Source: Oscillospiraceae bacterium (GTDB taxonomy: Bacteria; Bacillota; Clostridia; HGM11514). From it: 40,345 bases of DNA. The DNA is taken from contig SVJP01000004.1 in NCBI GenBank assembly GCA_015068925.1, forward strand, positions 1-40,345. Reading direction: 5' to 3'. The position numbers and the translations under genes are program-made. The notes beneath the pieces were generated by a model, which was not told the DNA's origin, ran no database searches, and worked only from the letters and a program-made list of their open reading frames with translations. Position 1 is the stretch's first letter; each line of letters opens with the position of its first letter. This document shows, piece by piece, positions 19,135-28,290 of this stretch.

Positions 19135-20117
19135 AAAGAAGCTCCTTTCGATACATCCAAACAAGCAGCAATACAGGTTTCCAAAACAGTCCAATCCGTA
19201 ACTGCTGACGATTTTAATGCAGTATCGCACTCTGCCGCCAGAGAAATCAGAGAAGTCAGTGTTTGTGCCGATAGTTTTCTTGCCGTAGCCGTATGCAGCT
19301 TGACAACGTAAGGATGCAAGCCTGTTCCTTGAGGTGTGGGATTGGGGCATTGCTTAATTTTGTAAATATCACAAAAAGATTTGGATAAAAATCCGATGAT
19401 TTTAATCGGACTTTCTCTGAGAATTTTTAAATCCGTCAAAATAGAAAAAGCGGTTTTGTTTTGTTGGTTTAAAACGGCATTGCTCAAATCAAAAATACGG
19501 TTTTCCACAGATTTGACAACAATTTTATCAATTTGTTCTGTTGTAATCACATCCTCTTCGGTACAGCTGCAAAGCTTATTGATTTCATGTTCCAGGTGGA
19601 ACATAGCCGAACCGCAACAGGAAATCAGATGTTCTATTGTTTTCACGGTAATTTTTTTCTTTTGCCGTTGCACCAAAATGGTAATCCATGTTTTCAATTG
19701 TGCTTCCGTCATTTGATTGCATTCTACCGTTTCTGCAAGAGCGAGCAGTTTTTTCTGTTTTTTGTCAATGGTTTGTTCTGCAAATACAATGCAGGCATAG
19801 TCAGGAACATCTGCCAAAATTGTTTGAAGAAAATCCTTATCAGCAGCTTTCGGATTTTTAAATACACCCGTATCTTTGAATAACAGAAGCTTCTTTTCTG
19901 CAAAAACAGGCGGCGTTTGCAAAAATTGTTCTATTTTTTCTTGCTCAATTTTATCTGTACGGTAGTAATTAAAATCCCGAAAAGAGTCTTCTGTAATAAT
20001 CAAATCTGTAATCTGACGGCAGTATTGCTGAATCAGATATGGTTCATCACCGTACAACAAATAGACGGGCCGCGTCATTCCTTGATTCAGCTCTTGTTTT
20101 AATTCTTCCGGTTTCAT
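19131..20117 (-). CDS. holA: DNA polymerase III subunit delta
   Basis: MTRPVYLLYGDEPYLIQQYCRQI...FRDFNYYRTD...TPPVFAEKKLLLFKD...EHEINKLCSC; HolA-like length and arrangement. Confidence 0.9.
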   Translation of the reverse strand: MKPEELKQELNQGMTRPVYLLYGDEPYLIQQYCRQITDLIITEDSFRDFNYYRTDKIEQEKIEQFLQTPPVFAEKKLLLFKDTGVFKNPKAADKDFLQTILADVPDYACIVFAEQTIDKKQKKLLALAETVECNQMTEAQLKTWITILVQRQKKKITVKTIEHLISCCGSAMFHLEHEINKLCSCTEEDVITTEQIDKIVVKSVENRIFDLSNAVLNQQNKTAFSILTDLKILRESPIKIIGFLSKSFCDIYKIKQCPNPTPQGTGLHPYVVKLHTATARKLSAQTLTSLISLAAECDTALKSSAVTDWTVLETCIAACLDVSKGASL

Positions 20118-22219
20118 GGGAGTCCCCCCTGTTCGTATGTAGTTTCAAGCAATAATTGCTCAACAATTCCCTTTTTGATTAAAAATCGGAGAGTGCCTTG
20201 TTCCTGATTGGAATAGGTGCGTCCGTATATTGCTACCTCCCCTGTTCCGATTTTTCCGTTTATCAATGCTTTTTGATTTAACTCCTTGCCGATGTCGGCT
20301 GTCATGGTATCTTGATAATACCAAAGCAAGGTTCCGTTGGGATAAAAATGACAGCGATTGTCCCCGGAAAGAGAAATGGAAAACGGTTGTGTAAAATCAG
20401 TCAGCTTCACTTGGTTATTTTTTGCAATTCGTTCGATTTCCGAAGCCAAAGACTGTTGAGGAGGCAGCAGGCTTTGCCCGATGGTTCTGTCTTTTCCCAA
20501 ATCCCGAAACAAAGCAACTGTACTTTTATTATAATTCATAAAACAAAAAACATCAATGGTTTTTATGTTATTTTTTTTGAAATAATCTAAAAAATCCTGA
20601 TAATCGTAAAAATAGGAAGTAGAATTTCCCGATACTCCTGCAAACAAAAGGGTGTTTCCTTCTTTGGTTTGTATCAATACGTTTTGAATGCATCCTGCAT
20701 TGATCACAGACAAGGAGTCATATCGGGAAAACCGATATTGCTGTATACTGCCTGCAATCAGACAAAGAACAAAGCAAAATAAAATCATAAAATTTTTTCT
20801 TCTGAGGGTGAGAAAATAACAGAAAACCAAAAAGAAACAATAAGCAGCAACAAAAAACCGATTAGGAATCGCCAGCTCGATGGTTGGTATTTTGGAAAGC
20901 CAAGTCAAAGGACCAAAAATCAATTCTGACATAAAATCAAGAAGAGTTGCTTCTAATGGAGCCAGTTGCGGAACAAGTGCCGTTGTAATCGCAAATAAAA
21001 ACACCGCGGATAACAATACGGAAAATAAGGGCACAACAATTAAATTGGCAATCAAGGAAATCATGGGAAATTGATGGTAAAAGGACAGCAGCACCATGAG
21101 CGATGTAATATAGGAAGAAAGTGTGACAGAAATCAGATTCAATACTCGACTTTTCGGAAAAATCTTTTCTGCTCCTTTTTGAATCATATCAGAAAAAGCC
21201 AAAATTCCCAGGGTGCAGGAAAAGGAAAGCAAAAATCCTGCTTGGAACAATTGCGTGGGTTGTGCCAGTAAGAGGAGCAATGCAGCTAAGAATAAAGAGT
21301 TGACCGAGTCTGATTCCGTCCATAAGCATTCTCCCAACAGAAAAAGGAAGCCCATAATACATGCGCGAAGGACAGGTGCTTGTCCGCCCATGAACAGTGC
21401 TAAAAACACAGGGACAGGCAAACAAATCCAACGGCTTGCAGGATATGGAACCCGAAAAAATTCTAAAAGTGCCAAAAGGGTCATTAATAAAATCGTAACG
21501 TGAAGTCCCGATACCGAAAGAACATGAGAAGTTCCTGTTTTGGAAAATTGTGTTTGTTGTACGCTGGTGATTTGAGAGCGGTCACCTGTGGAAATAGCAA
21601 TTAAGATTCCTTTCCACGGATATTCCAGATGTTTGTCTAACAATGCAATCATTTTCATCCGAATTCGTAAGGGTGCATAACGGACTTTACTCCATTTGGA
21701 AAGAGGAAGGGAGGATAGCTTTGGTTCTGAGCAATAAAGAGAGATCCCCTGTCGAATCAGATAGGCACCGAAGCCTTTTTCCTCTTGCTTCATCATTTTA
21801 GAAGAAGAAAGTGTTCCCGTTCCTGAAATAACATCTCCGGCATTTAATTTTTGTTGTGTTGATATCCATAATTTGAGAAAACTATGTGTTTCGTTTAATG
21901 AGGTTAAAGAAACCTGATAGGAATAACGACCGTTATTATTTTCCGAAGCTTGGATGATGGTTCCTTCAAAGCTCCCTTCCGTTAAATGCAAAGAGGCAGG
22001 TCGATCAATGAGAATGGTTTGGTGCGCGGACAAAAGAACGGAACCCAATCCAAAAAAGAAAATCATAAACAAAAAACCAAACGACCGCTTTAAAATGAAT
22101 AAGCCAAAACACAAAAGCGCAAACAAAATACCGCAAAACAAAAGCTGCTTTGCGGCGTATGCACAACAATAAATCCCTGCCATCAAAGACAGGCAAAACC
22201 AGATAATCGGACGCTTCAT
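20114..22219 (-). CDS. comEC: ComEC/Rec2-family competence membrane protein with degenerate C-terminal MBL region
   Basis: HVLSVSGLHVTILLMTLLALLEFFRVP, ALFMGGQAPVLRACIMGFLFLLG competence-domain motifs; expected HxHxDH motif not found in the C-terminus. Confidence 0.85.
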   Translation of the reverse strand: MKRPIIWFCLSLMAGIYCCAYAAKQLLFCGILFALLCFGLFILKRSFGFLFMIFFFGLGSVLLSAHQTILIDRPASLHLTEGSFEGTIIQASENNNGRYSYQVSLTSLNETHSFLKLWISTQQKLNAGDVISGTGTLSSSKMMKQEEKGFGAYLIRQGISLYCSEPKLSSLPLSKWSKVRYAPLRIRMKMIALLDKHLEYPWKGILIAISTGDRSQITSVQQTQFSKTGTSHVLSVSGLHVTILLMTLLALLEFFRVPYPASRWICLPVPVFLALFMGGQAPVLRACIMGFLFLLGECLWTESDSVNSLFLAALLLLLAQPTQLFQAGFLLSFSCTLGILAFSDMIQKGAEKIFPKSRVLNLISVTLSSYITSLMVLLSFYHQFPMISLIANLIVVPLFSVLLSAVFLFAITTALVPQLAPLEATLLDFMSELIFGPLTWLSKIPTIELAIPNRFFVAAYCFFLVFCYFLTLRRKNFMILFCFVLCLIAGSIQQYRFSRYDSLSVINAGCIQNVLIQTKEGNTLLFAGVSGNSTSYFYDYQDFLDYFKKNNIKTIDVFCFMNYNKSTVALFRDLGKDRTIGQSLLPPQQSLASEIERIAKNNQVKLTDFTQPFSISLSGDNRCHFYPNGTLLWYYQDTMTADIGKELNQKALINGKIGTGEVAIYGRTYSNQEQGTLRFLIKKGIVEQLLLETTYEQGGLP

Positions 22220-22542
22220 TCTTCTGTATCGTCCTCAAGAGCATTTTCTAACCAAACCTCTGCCAAATCCAGTGCGCGATATAATCCTTCACGGTTTACC
22301 TTATTTAATACTTTTTCTTTTCCGCTTCCGGAATTTGTCTGCAATGTTACGGTAATATCGGTTGCAACCTGCAAATCCTGTATTGCCTCTGTTTGATTCA
22401 CCGTCATCATAATAATGTATTTATCTTCCGGATTTCCGTAGTATAAAATTTTGCCGTTTCTGATTAACGGTTTTCCGTGATAGAAGAGAAACTCCTGTTT
22501 CTTTTTCTTTTCAGCCAAATCGGTAACCTCCTCAAATAACAT
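22216..22542 (-). CDS. Hypothetical protein upstream of comEC
   Basis: Coding-like 108-aa ORF with SD (GAGGAGGT upstream region) and ATGA overlap with comEC. Confidence 0.65.
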   Translation of the reverse strand: MLFEEVTDLAEKKKKQEFLFYHGKPLIRNGKILYYGNPEDKYIIMMTVNQTEAIQDLQVATDITVTLQTNSGSGKEKVLNKVNREGLYRALDLAEVWLENALEDDTEE

Positions 22543-22631
22543 AAATTACCTTTATTATACCATGAAATAAGCAAAAGGTAAAGAATTTTTTCAAATTTTC
22601 GAAAAAAAATAAAAAAATTTTCAAAAAAAGC

Positions 22632-22660
22632 TTGCAAGATGAAAAAATTAGTGTTATAAT
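22632..22660 (+). promoter_or_regulatory. Distal promoter P1 of the S-layer gene
   Basis: TTGCAA (22632-22637), 17 nt, TATAAT (22655-22660). Confidence 0.5.
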
Positions 22661-22726
22661 GGTAATAAGTCAAAGTGGAGACTTGTCTTTTCTTTGACAA
22701 ATGCTATTTTACAGCGGTTTTTCGTT

Positions 22727-22766
22727 TGTAACAGCTGTAACGCGGTTTGTTTACAGTTTTGTTACA
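22727..22766 (+). promoter_or_regulatory. Nested inverted repeat upstream of S-layer promoter P2
   Basis: TGTAAC(22727)-ag-CTGTAA...TTACAG-tttt-GTTACA(22766). Confidence 0.5.
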
Positions 22767-22780
22767 AGTGAAAAATACCA

Positions 22781-22809
22781 TTGACTTTACCAAAAAGCAA
22801 TGGTATAAT
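22781..22809 (+). promoter_or_regulatory. Main promoter P2 of the S-layer gene
   Basis: TTGACT (22781-22786), 17 nt, TATAAT (22804-22809). Confidence 0.75.
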
Positions 22810-22840
22810 CGTTTCAGACGATGGTGTAAGAGGCAAGACA

Positions 22841-22913
22841 TGCAGCAACCTGTATTGGCGTACATATTGCTGCAAAAGGCAGTCGGAAGATAGAAAGGAA
22901 GAGATATCTTTCG
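22841..22913 (+). promoter_or_regulatory. Structured 5' UTR of the S-layer gene (two hairpins)
   Basis: TGCAGCAA(22841)/TTGCTGCA(22874) with inner TGTA/TACA; CGGAAGATA(22884)/TATCTTTCG(22913). Confidence 0.5.
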
Positions 22914-22975
22914 GCTTTGGCAAACAGAAGCTCTTCCAAAAAAACAATCTTTAAGAACAAGGGAGGATTTGAGGT

Positions 22976-25732
22976 ATGAAAAATCTCAAAAAAGTAATGG
23001 CATTGGTAATCGTGCTGTCCATGGTTGTTAGCATGTTTACCGTAATGACCGCTTCCGCAGCTGATTTCGAAGACGTTATCGGCACACCTTATGAGGAAGC
23101 AGTTCTGACACTGGCTCCTATGGGAGTTATTGCTGGTTACGAAGAATCTGGCGTTATTTCCTTTAAGCCCGACCAGGTTGTAACCAGAGCTGAAATGGCT
23201 GCATTTATCGTTAGACAGTTAGGTCTGTCTGCAGCAAAGACTGTAACTGAGTTTACAGATGTTCCTCAGGATCACTGGGGTTCCGGAGCGATTAACATCG
23301 CTAACAAGAAATCCATCGTTGTTGGTTATGGTGATGATACTTTCCATCCCGACGAACAGGTAAGCTTTGAAGCTGCTGTTAAGATGCTGGTTTGCGCTTT
23401 AGGTTATGGCGTAGATGCTGAAGACAATGGCGGATGGCCTGCAGGTTATATCGCATATGGCGATAAGCTGGGTCTGTTAGACGGCGTTGAAGAACTGTTG
23501 GCTGATACTACTGCTGGTTGCACCAGAGGTACTGTAGCTCTGTTGCTGTACAATGCATTGGATATCAACATGCAGGAAGTTTCCTATTACAATGGTCAGG
23601 TTCTGTCTAAGACTATTTTAGAAGATACCATGACTTCTGAAATGGGTTATGAAAAGTGGGAAGATGTAATCGTTGCTGCAACTGATACAGCTGCTGTAAG
23701 CGGTTCTCTGCAAGACAAAGGCTATGTTGCTTTCGAAGGTTATAGCGAAGACGTTGTTGCCGGCGAATGGGATATGAATGCATATCTGGGACGTCCTGTA
23801 ACTGTTTATGTAAAATACAATAAGAAAGCAAATGAATACACCATCATTTCTGTAGTTGGAACTTCCTACAACAGCGAAGTTGTAACTTTGGATGCTGCTG
23901 ATATCTATGGTATGGATGACACTGATCTGGTATACTATGTAGATAAAGCTTCTTCCAGCAAAACTGCTGAATATACTCTGGCTGACCTCGCTATCGACGG
24001 TGGCGACCTGACCATGGTATACAATAACAAAGCTGTAGATCAGGCTGATCAGGATTATGAACTGATTACTGCTGCTACAAACGGTACTATCACTTTGATT
24101 GACTCTGCTGATGACGGTGTTTTCGAAAGAGTTATCATCGAAACCTATCAGAACTACCAGGTTGTAGAAACTGATGTTGAAGAAAACATGCTGTATCTGG
24201 AAAGCACAGTTGACGAAACTGAAGTTGAACTGGACGACAGCAAAGAAACCAACAGACCTAAGTTCTCCATCGTTGATTGTGAAGGTGCTGCTCTGACTTT
24301 GGCTGATTTGGCTGAAGATGACGTTCTGTCCATCTACTCTGATGTATATCCTACCTCCGGTAAGGACTACGTTAAAGATGCAGATGCTCTGAAGATCGTT
24401 GCTTGCAACCACACCATCGAAGGTGCTGTAACTTCTATCGCTAACAAGAAAGTTTACATCGACGGCGAAGCTTATGAAACTGACGGTGTTCTGTCCGTTA
24501 ATTCTTTCGCTATCGAAGATGAAGGTATCTTCTTCTTAGACTTCAACGGTGACATTGCTTTCTCTGACACCGCTGCAGTTCTGGATAACTTTGAATTCGT
24601 ATACGATGGTATCGTAGAAGGCAGAGACATCACTCTGTACACCTTGAATTCTAATGGCGACCAGGTTGAATATAAGATGGCTACTACCGTAAGAGTAGAT
24701 GGTTCTTCTTACAACATGAGCCAGGCTGCTGACAGAAACGCTCTGGCAACTGCTCTGAAGATCAATGGTTCTGAAGGTTTGACCGATGAATACATTGTAT
24801 CTCTGAAGACCAACGATGCTGGTAAGATCACCAGAATCACCAAGTTGGATGGAACAAAAGAACGTGGCTACCTGACTCACAGCGATAAGCTGATCGGAAG
24901 CTACTCCTTGAACGCTGACACTGTTGTATTTACTCTGCCTGCAAACGAAGACTTCGACGAAGACAATCTGAAGGCTACTAAGTACACCAGCCTGAGCAAC
25001 AACACTTCTTACAACTTCAAGGTTTGTGATGTTGATAAGAACGGTATTGTAACTTGTATGATCGTTTACACCACTGATGGTAAAGTTGACCTGGAAAGCA
25101 ACATCGCAGTAATCCAGAGCGTAGCTACCACTAAGGTTGATGACGAAATCGTACTGAGCCTGACCATGATTCAGGAAGGTAAGACCGTTACTAAGACCAC
25201 TAAGACTGATGATATCTTCTTCATCAATGATACTTATGAAACCATGTATGGTGAATCCGCTGCTATCGCTTACGGCGCATATCCCGGACAGATCATCATG
25301 TATGCTACTGATACAGCTGGTGCAATCTCCAGTGTTGACAGAGTATATCCCAGACCTTGCCTGGCTGAAGAATACGAAGATGGTTACTATCTCGTAGACG
25401 AATTCCAGACATGGGATAACACCTTCAGAAGAAACGACTATGCTCGTCTGTTCTTGGGTACTGGTTTCGTAGTTGAAAAGAACACTAACACTAAGGTTAT
25501 GACTGTTGATTCCGCTATCGAAGATACTGATGCTTCCTTCGTAGCTAACTATGGCTCTGCTCGTATCGTAGTTGTTGATACTAACATGGCAAGTGATGAA
25601 TTGGCTGTTAAGACCGGTAGCGCTGCTGACATTAAGGCTGGCGACTTCGTAGTAGTTCGTAAGTACAAAGGTACTGTTAGAGATATCGTTGTTTACAAGA
25701 ACTTCGATGCAGTTCCTGCGTTCTACAAATAA
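22976..25732 (+). CDS. S-layer homology (SLH) domain surface protein
   Basis: Signal peptide; SLH motifs FEDVIGTPYEEAVLTLAPMGVIAGYEESGVISFKPDQVVTRAEMAAFIVR, FTDVPQDHWGSGAINIANKKSIVVGYGDDTFHPDEQVSFEAAVKMLVCALGY, and a third degenerate copy. Codon usage differs from neighbours. Confidence 0.92.
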   Translation: MKNLKKVMALVIVLSMVVSMFTVMTASAADFEDVIGTPYEEAVLTLAPMGVIAGYEESGVISFKPDQVVTRAEMAAFIVRQLGLSAAKTVTEFTDVPQDHWGSGAINIANKKSIVVGYGDDTFHPDEQVSFEAAVKMLVCALGYGVDAEDNGGWPAGYIAYGDKLGLLDGVEELLADTTAGCTRGTVALLLYNALDINMQEVSYYNGQVLSKTILEDTMTSEMGYEKWEDVIVAATDTAAVSGSLQDKGYVAFEGYSEDVVAGEWDMNAYLGRPVTVYVKYNKKANEYTIISVVGTSYNSEVVTLDAADIYGMDDTDLVYYVDKASSSKTAEYTLADLAIDGGDLTMVYNNKAVDQADQDYELITAATNGTITLIDSADDGVFERVIIETYQNYQVVETDVEENMLYLESTVDETEVELDDSKETNRPKFSIVDCEGAALTLADLAEDDVLSIYSDVYPTSGKDYVKDADALKIVACNHTIEGAVTSIANKKVYIDGEAYETDGVLSVNSFAIEDEGIFFLDFNGDIAFSDTAAVLDNFEFVYDGIVEGRDITLYTLNSNGDQVEYKMATTVRVDGSSYNMSQAADRNALATALKINGSEGLTDEYIVSLKTNDAGKITRITKLDGTKERGYLTHSDKLIGSYSLNADTVVFTLPANEDFDEDNLKATKYTSLSNNTSYNFKVCDVDKNGIVTCMIVYTTDGKVDLESNIAVIQSVATTKVDDEIVLSLTMIQEGKTVTKTTKTDDIFFINDTYETMYGESAAIAYGAYPGQIIMYATDTAGAISSVDRVYPRPCLAEEYEDGYYLVDEFQTWDNTFRRNDYARLFLGTGFVVEKNTNTKVMTVDSAIEDTDASFVANYGSARIVVVDTNMASDELAVKTGSAADIKAGDFVVVRKYKGTVRDIVVYKNFDAVPAFYK

Positions 25733-25760
25733 GAATTACAAGCTGAATAATCAGCTAATT

Positions 25761-25792
25761 AGAACCGATGCTTTTGCGTCGGTTCTTTTTTA
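25761..25792 (+). terminator. Intrinsic terminator of the S-layer gene
   Basis: AGAACCGA-tgcttttgcg-TCGGTTCTTTTTT. Confidence 0.8.
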
Positions 25793-25795
25793 TGC

Positions 25796-26068
25796 AGAAA
25801 AGCCTATGCCTCGAATAGGGAGAGCAAGCCGTAAGTAAGGCTTTCTCAAACCAAGAAAATAGATTTTAATTTTCTGTTTGAGAACCGGCGAACTGCTTAG
25901 TCGATCGGCTATGGGAGGTTGGAGACTGGACACAGAAAAGCCCATGCCCCGAGCAAGTGAGTAACTGTGTTACGAGCAACGAAACTTTAAGCTGCAAGCA
26001 ACAGAGCAACTTTGTTGCGACCAAAGCAAAAAACCAAGAAAAGTCTATGCCACGGACCAGGGAGTAGG
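25796..26068. repeat. Three imperfect direct repeats, consensus about AGAAAAGYCYATGCCNCG
   Basis: Copies at about 25797 (agaaaagcctatgcctcgaataggga), 25934 (agaaaagcccatgccccgagcaagtga) and 26037 (agaaaagtctatgccacggaccaggga). Confidence 0.6.
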
Positions 26069-26230
26069 CGTATCGATTTCGGCACGTCGTGTAAATTCTT
26101 CTGTAATGATGAATGATAGTTTTGGTAAATATGGGGAATTACTCTTAGGAAAAAATTTATAACACTTCTTTCAAGATTAATTTGCAACTCAATCTTCTCC
26201 AAGGAGAGAGGCAAGTGAAGAGTAAGTCGA

Positions 26231-26251
26231 GAGAATGATGTTCTCTTTTTC
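26231..26251 (+). terminator. Possible intrinsic terminator in the S-layer/rny intergenic region
   Basis: AGAGAA-tgatg-TTCTCTTTTTC. Confidence 0.4.
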
Positions 26252-26314
26252 AATCGAAATGATAGCAGATTAAATAAATTTTATGTTAAAAGTAAATTAC
26301 ATCTGCAAAACCTC

Positions 26315-26343
26315 TTGACAGAAAGGGATTTTTGTATTACAAT
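26315..26343 (+). promoter_or_regulatory. Promoter of rny
   Basis: TTGACA (26315-26320), 17 nt, TACAAT (26338-26343). Confidence 0.65.
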
Positions 26344-26660
26344 AGTATTGTATTCTTATATATTATGGTGGCGCTCTTGTGGTTGGGAGCGATATGATAG
26401 AAGAAAGCCGTTGCTTTCGGTAAAAGAATCTATACGAAAATATTTTCGATTGAGTGATATTTATTGAAAATACAATAATCATTTGTTGAGAAACAGGTGA
26501 AATATAGTATAAGCGCTTTTGGATGTTGACCGCCATTGAAATCGGTAAATTTACCGATCTCGGGATACTATCAAGGTATTATGGGATAAACAGCGGTTTC
26601 CGAAGCGTTTTTTTGATGCTTACGGGAGCCCGAAACAACGAGTAAGGAGGTGTTTGGTTG

Positions 26661-28214
26661 ATGAGTCAAATGGGAATCCTTATTGGTGCAGTTGTAGCAG
26701 CGGTTGTGTTGTTTATTGTTGGTTTCCGGTTGGGAATTACATATCGCAAAAAAGTAGCTGAAGCAGAATTGGGAAGTGCAGAAGAACAAGCAAAGACTGT
26801 TTTAAATGATGCATATAAATCTGCTGAAAGCAAAAAGCGAGAGGTATTGCTGGAAGCAAAAGAAGAAAGTCACAGACTGCGCAATGAATGTGATAAGGAA
26901 ATTAAAGAACGGCGAAACGAAATTACTCGCCAGGAAAGACGAATTCAACAAAAGGAAGAGCAGCTGGACAAGAAAACTGAGACAATGGAGAAAAAAGAAG
27001 CCGCCATTGCTCAGAAGGAAAAAGAAGTAGAAGAATTAAAGGGTAAGACTCAAGCACTTTATGAAAAAGAGTTGGCTGAATTGGAAAAGGTTGCAGGCAT
27101 GTCCGTTCAGGAAGCAAAAGATTTGCTGTTGAAGAATGCAGAAAATGAAGTGAAGCATGAAATGGCAATCATGATTAAGGACGTGGAAATGCGTGCCAAG
27201 GATGAGGCAGAAAAGAAAGCAAAAAATATCATTGGTATGGCAATTCAGAAGTGTGCTGCAGATCATGTAACAGAAACTACCGTGTCGGTGGTGCCTCTGC
27301 CCAATGACGAAATGAAGGGCAGAATTATCGGTCGTGAAGGAAGAAACATTCGTTCTCTGGAAACCTTGACCGGTATCGATTTGATTATTGATGACACTCC
27401 GGAAGCAGTCATTCTGTCCGGTTTTGATCCGGTTCGCAGGGAAACTGCCCGGATTGCCCTTGAAAAACTGATTTCTGACGGCAGAATTCATCCTGCAAGA
27501 ATTGAAGAATCGGTAGAACGTGCGAAGAGAGAAGTTGAAACCAAAATTAAAAATGAGGGTGAACAGGCAACCTTTGAAACAGGAGTGCATGGTCTTCATC
27601 CTGAATTGGTCAGATTGCTGGGTAAAATGTGTTTCAGAACCAGTTATGGTCAGAATGTGTTGAAGCATTCTATCGAAGTTGCTCATTTGGCTGCGATTAT
27701 GGCAGGAGAATTGGGTGCGGATGTAGCCCAGGCGAAGCGTGCAGGTTTGCTTCATGATATTGGAAAATCTGTTGACCATGAAATTGAAGGATCTCACGTT
27801 ACAATTGGTGCAGATTTGGCTAAGAAGTACGGAGAAAGCAAAGAAATTATTCATGCTATTATGGCGCATCATGGCGATGTCGAAGCAACCACATTGGTCG
27901 CATGCCTGGTTCAGGCAGCAGACGCCATCTCAGCGGCAAGACCCGGTGCGCGGCGTGAAAACTTAGAAACCTATATCAAACGGTTAGAACAGTTGGAAGA
28001 AATCGCAAACTCCTTCAACGGAGTAGAACGGTCTTTTGCCATTCAGGCAGGACGTGAAATCAGAATCATGGTAAAACCCGATGATGTAAACGATGAAAAA
28101 ATGGTAGTCATTGCCCGTGACATTGTAAAAGAAATTGAACGGACAATGGAATATCCGGGTCAGATTAAGGTAAATGTGATTCGTGAAACCAGAGCGATTG
28201 ATTATGCAAAATAA
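26661..28214 (+). CDS. rny: Ribonuclease Y
   Basis: N-terminal TM, coiled coil, KH domain [50 protein letters not shown] domain [18 protein letters not shown]. Confidence 0.96.
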   Translation: MSQMGILIGAVVAAVVLFIVGFRLGITYRKKVAEAELGSAEEQAKTVLNDAYKSAESKKREVLLEAKEESHRLRNECDKEIKERRNEITRQERRIQQKEEQLDKKTETMEKKEAAIAQKEKEVEELKGKTQALYEKELAELEKVAGMSVQEAKDLLLKNAENEVKHEMAIMIKDVEMRAKDEAEKKAKNIIGMAIQKCAADHVTETTVSVVPLPNDEMKGRIIGREGRNIRSLETLTGIDLIIDDTPEAVILSGFDPVRRETARIALEKLISDGRIHPARIEESVERAKREVETKIKNEGEQATFETGVHGLHPELVRLLGKMCFRTSYGQNVLKHSIEVAHLAAIMAGELGADVAQAKRAGLLHDIGKSVDHEIEGSHVTIGADLAKKYGESKEIIHAIMAHHGDVEATTLVACLVQAADAISAARPGARRENLETYIKRLEQLEEIANSFNGVERSFAIQAGREIRIMVKPDDVNDEKMVVIARDIVKEIERTMEYPGQIKVNVIRETRAIDYAK

Positions 28215-28235
28215 TAGAGCGAATAAGAATGTGAC

Positions 28236-28257
28236 CGGGCGGCAGTAATGCCGCCCG
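28236..28257 (+). other. Perfect 9-bp intercistronic hairpin between rny and ymdB
   Basis: CGGGCGGCA-gtaa-TGCCGCCCG, no T-tract. Confidence 0.6.
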
Positions 28258-28290
28258 TGATGTTTCATAGGGCTTGGAAGGGGGCTTAAA

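Noticed and set aside
23618-24412. 264-aa minus-strand ORF inside the SLH gene
   Set aside because: Shadow ORF produced by the strong codon bias of the S-layer gene.
25796-26068. CRISPR array
   Set aside because: Three imperfect repeats with unequal 100-140 bp spacing and no cas genes; not a CRISPR pattern.
25987-26253. 88-aa minus-strand ORF in the S-layer/rny gap
   Set aside because: Overlaps repeats and a terminator-like hairpin; no SD, no recognisable domain.
27036-27872. 278-aa minus-strand ORF inside rny
   Set aside because: Fully antisense to an unambiguous RNase Y gene; no SD or family motif.
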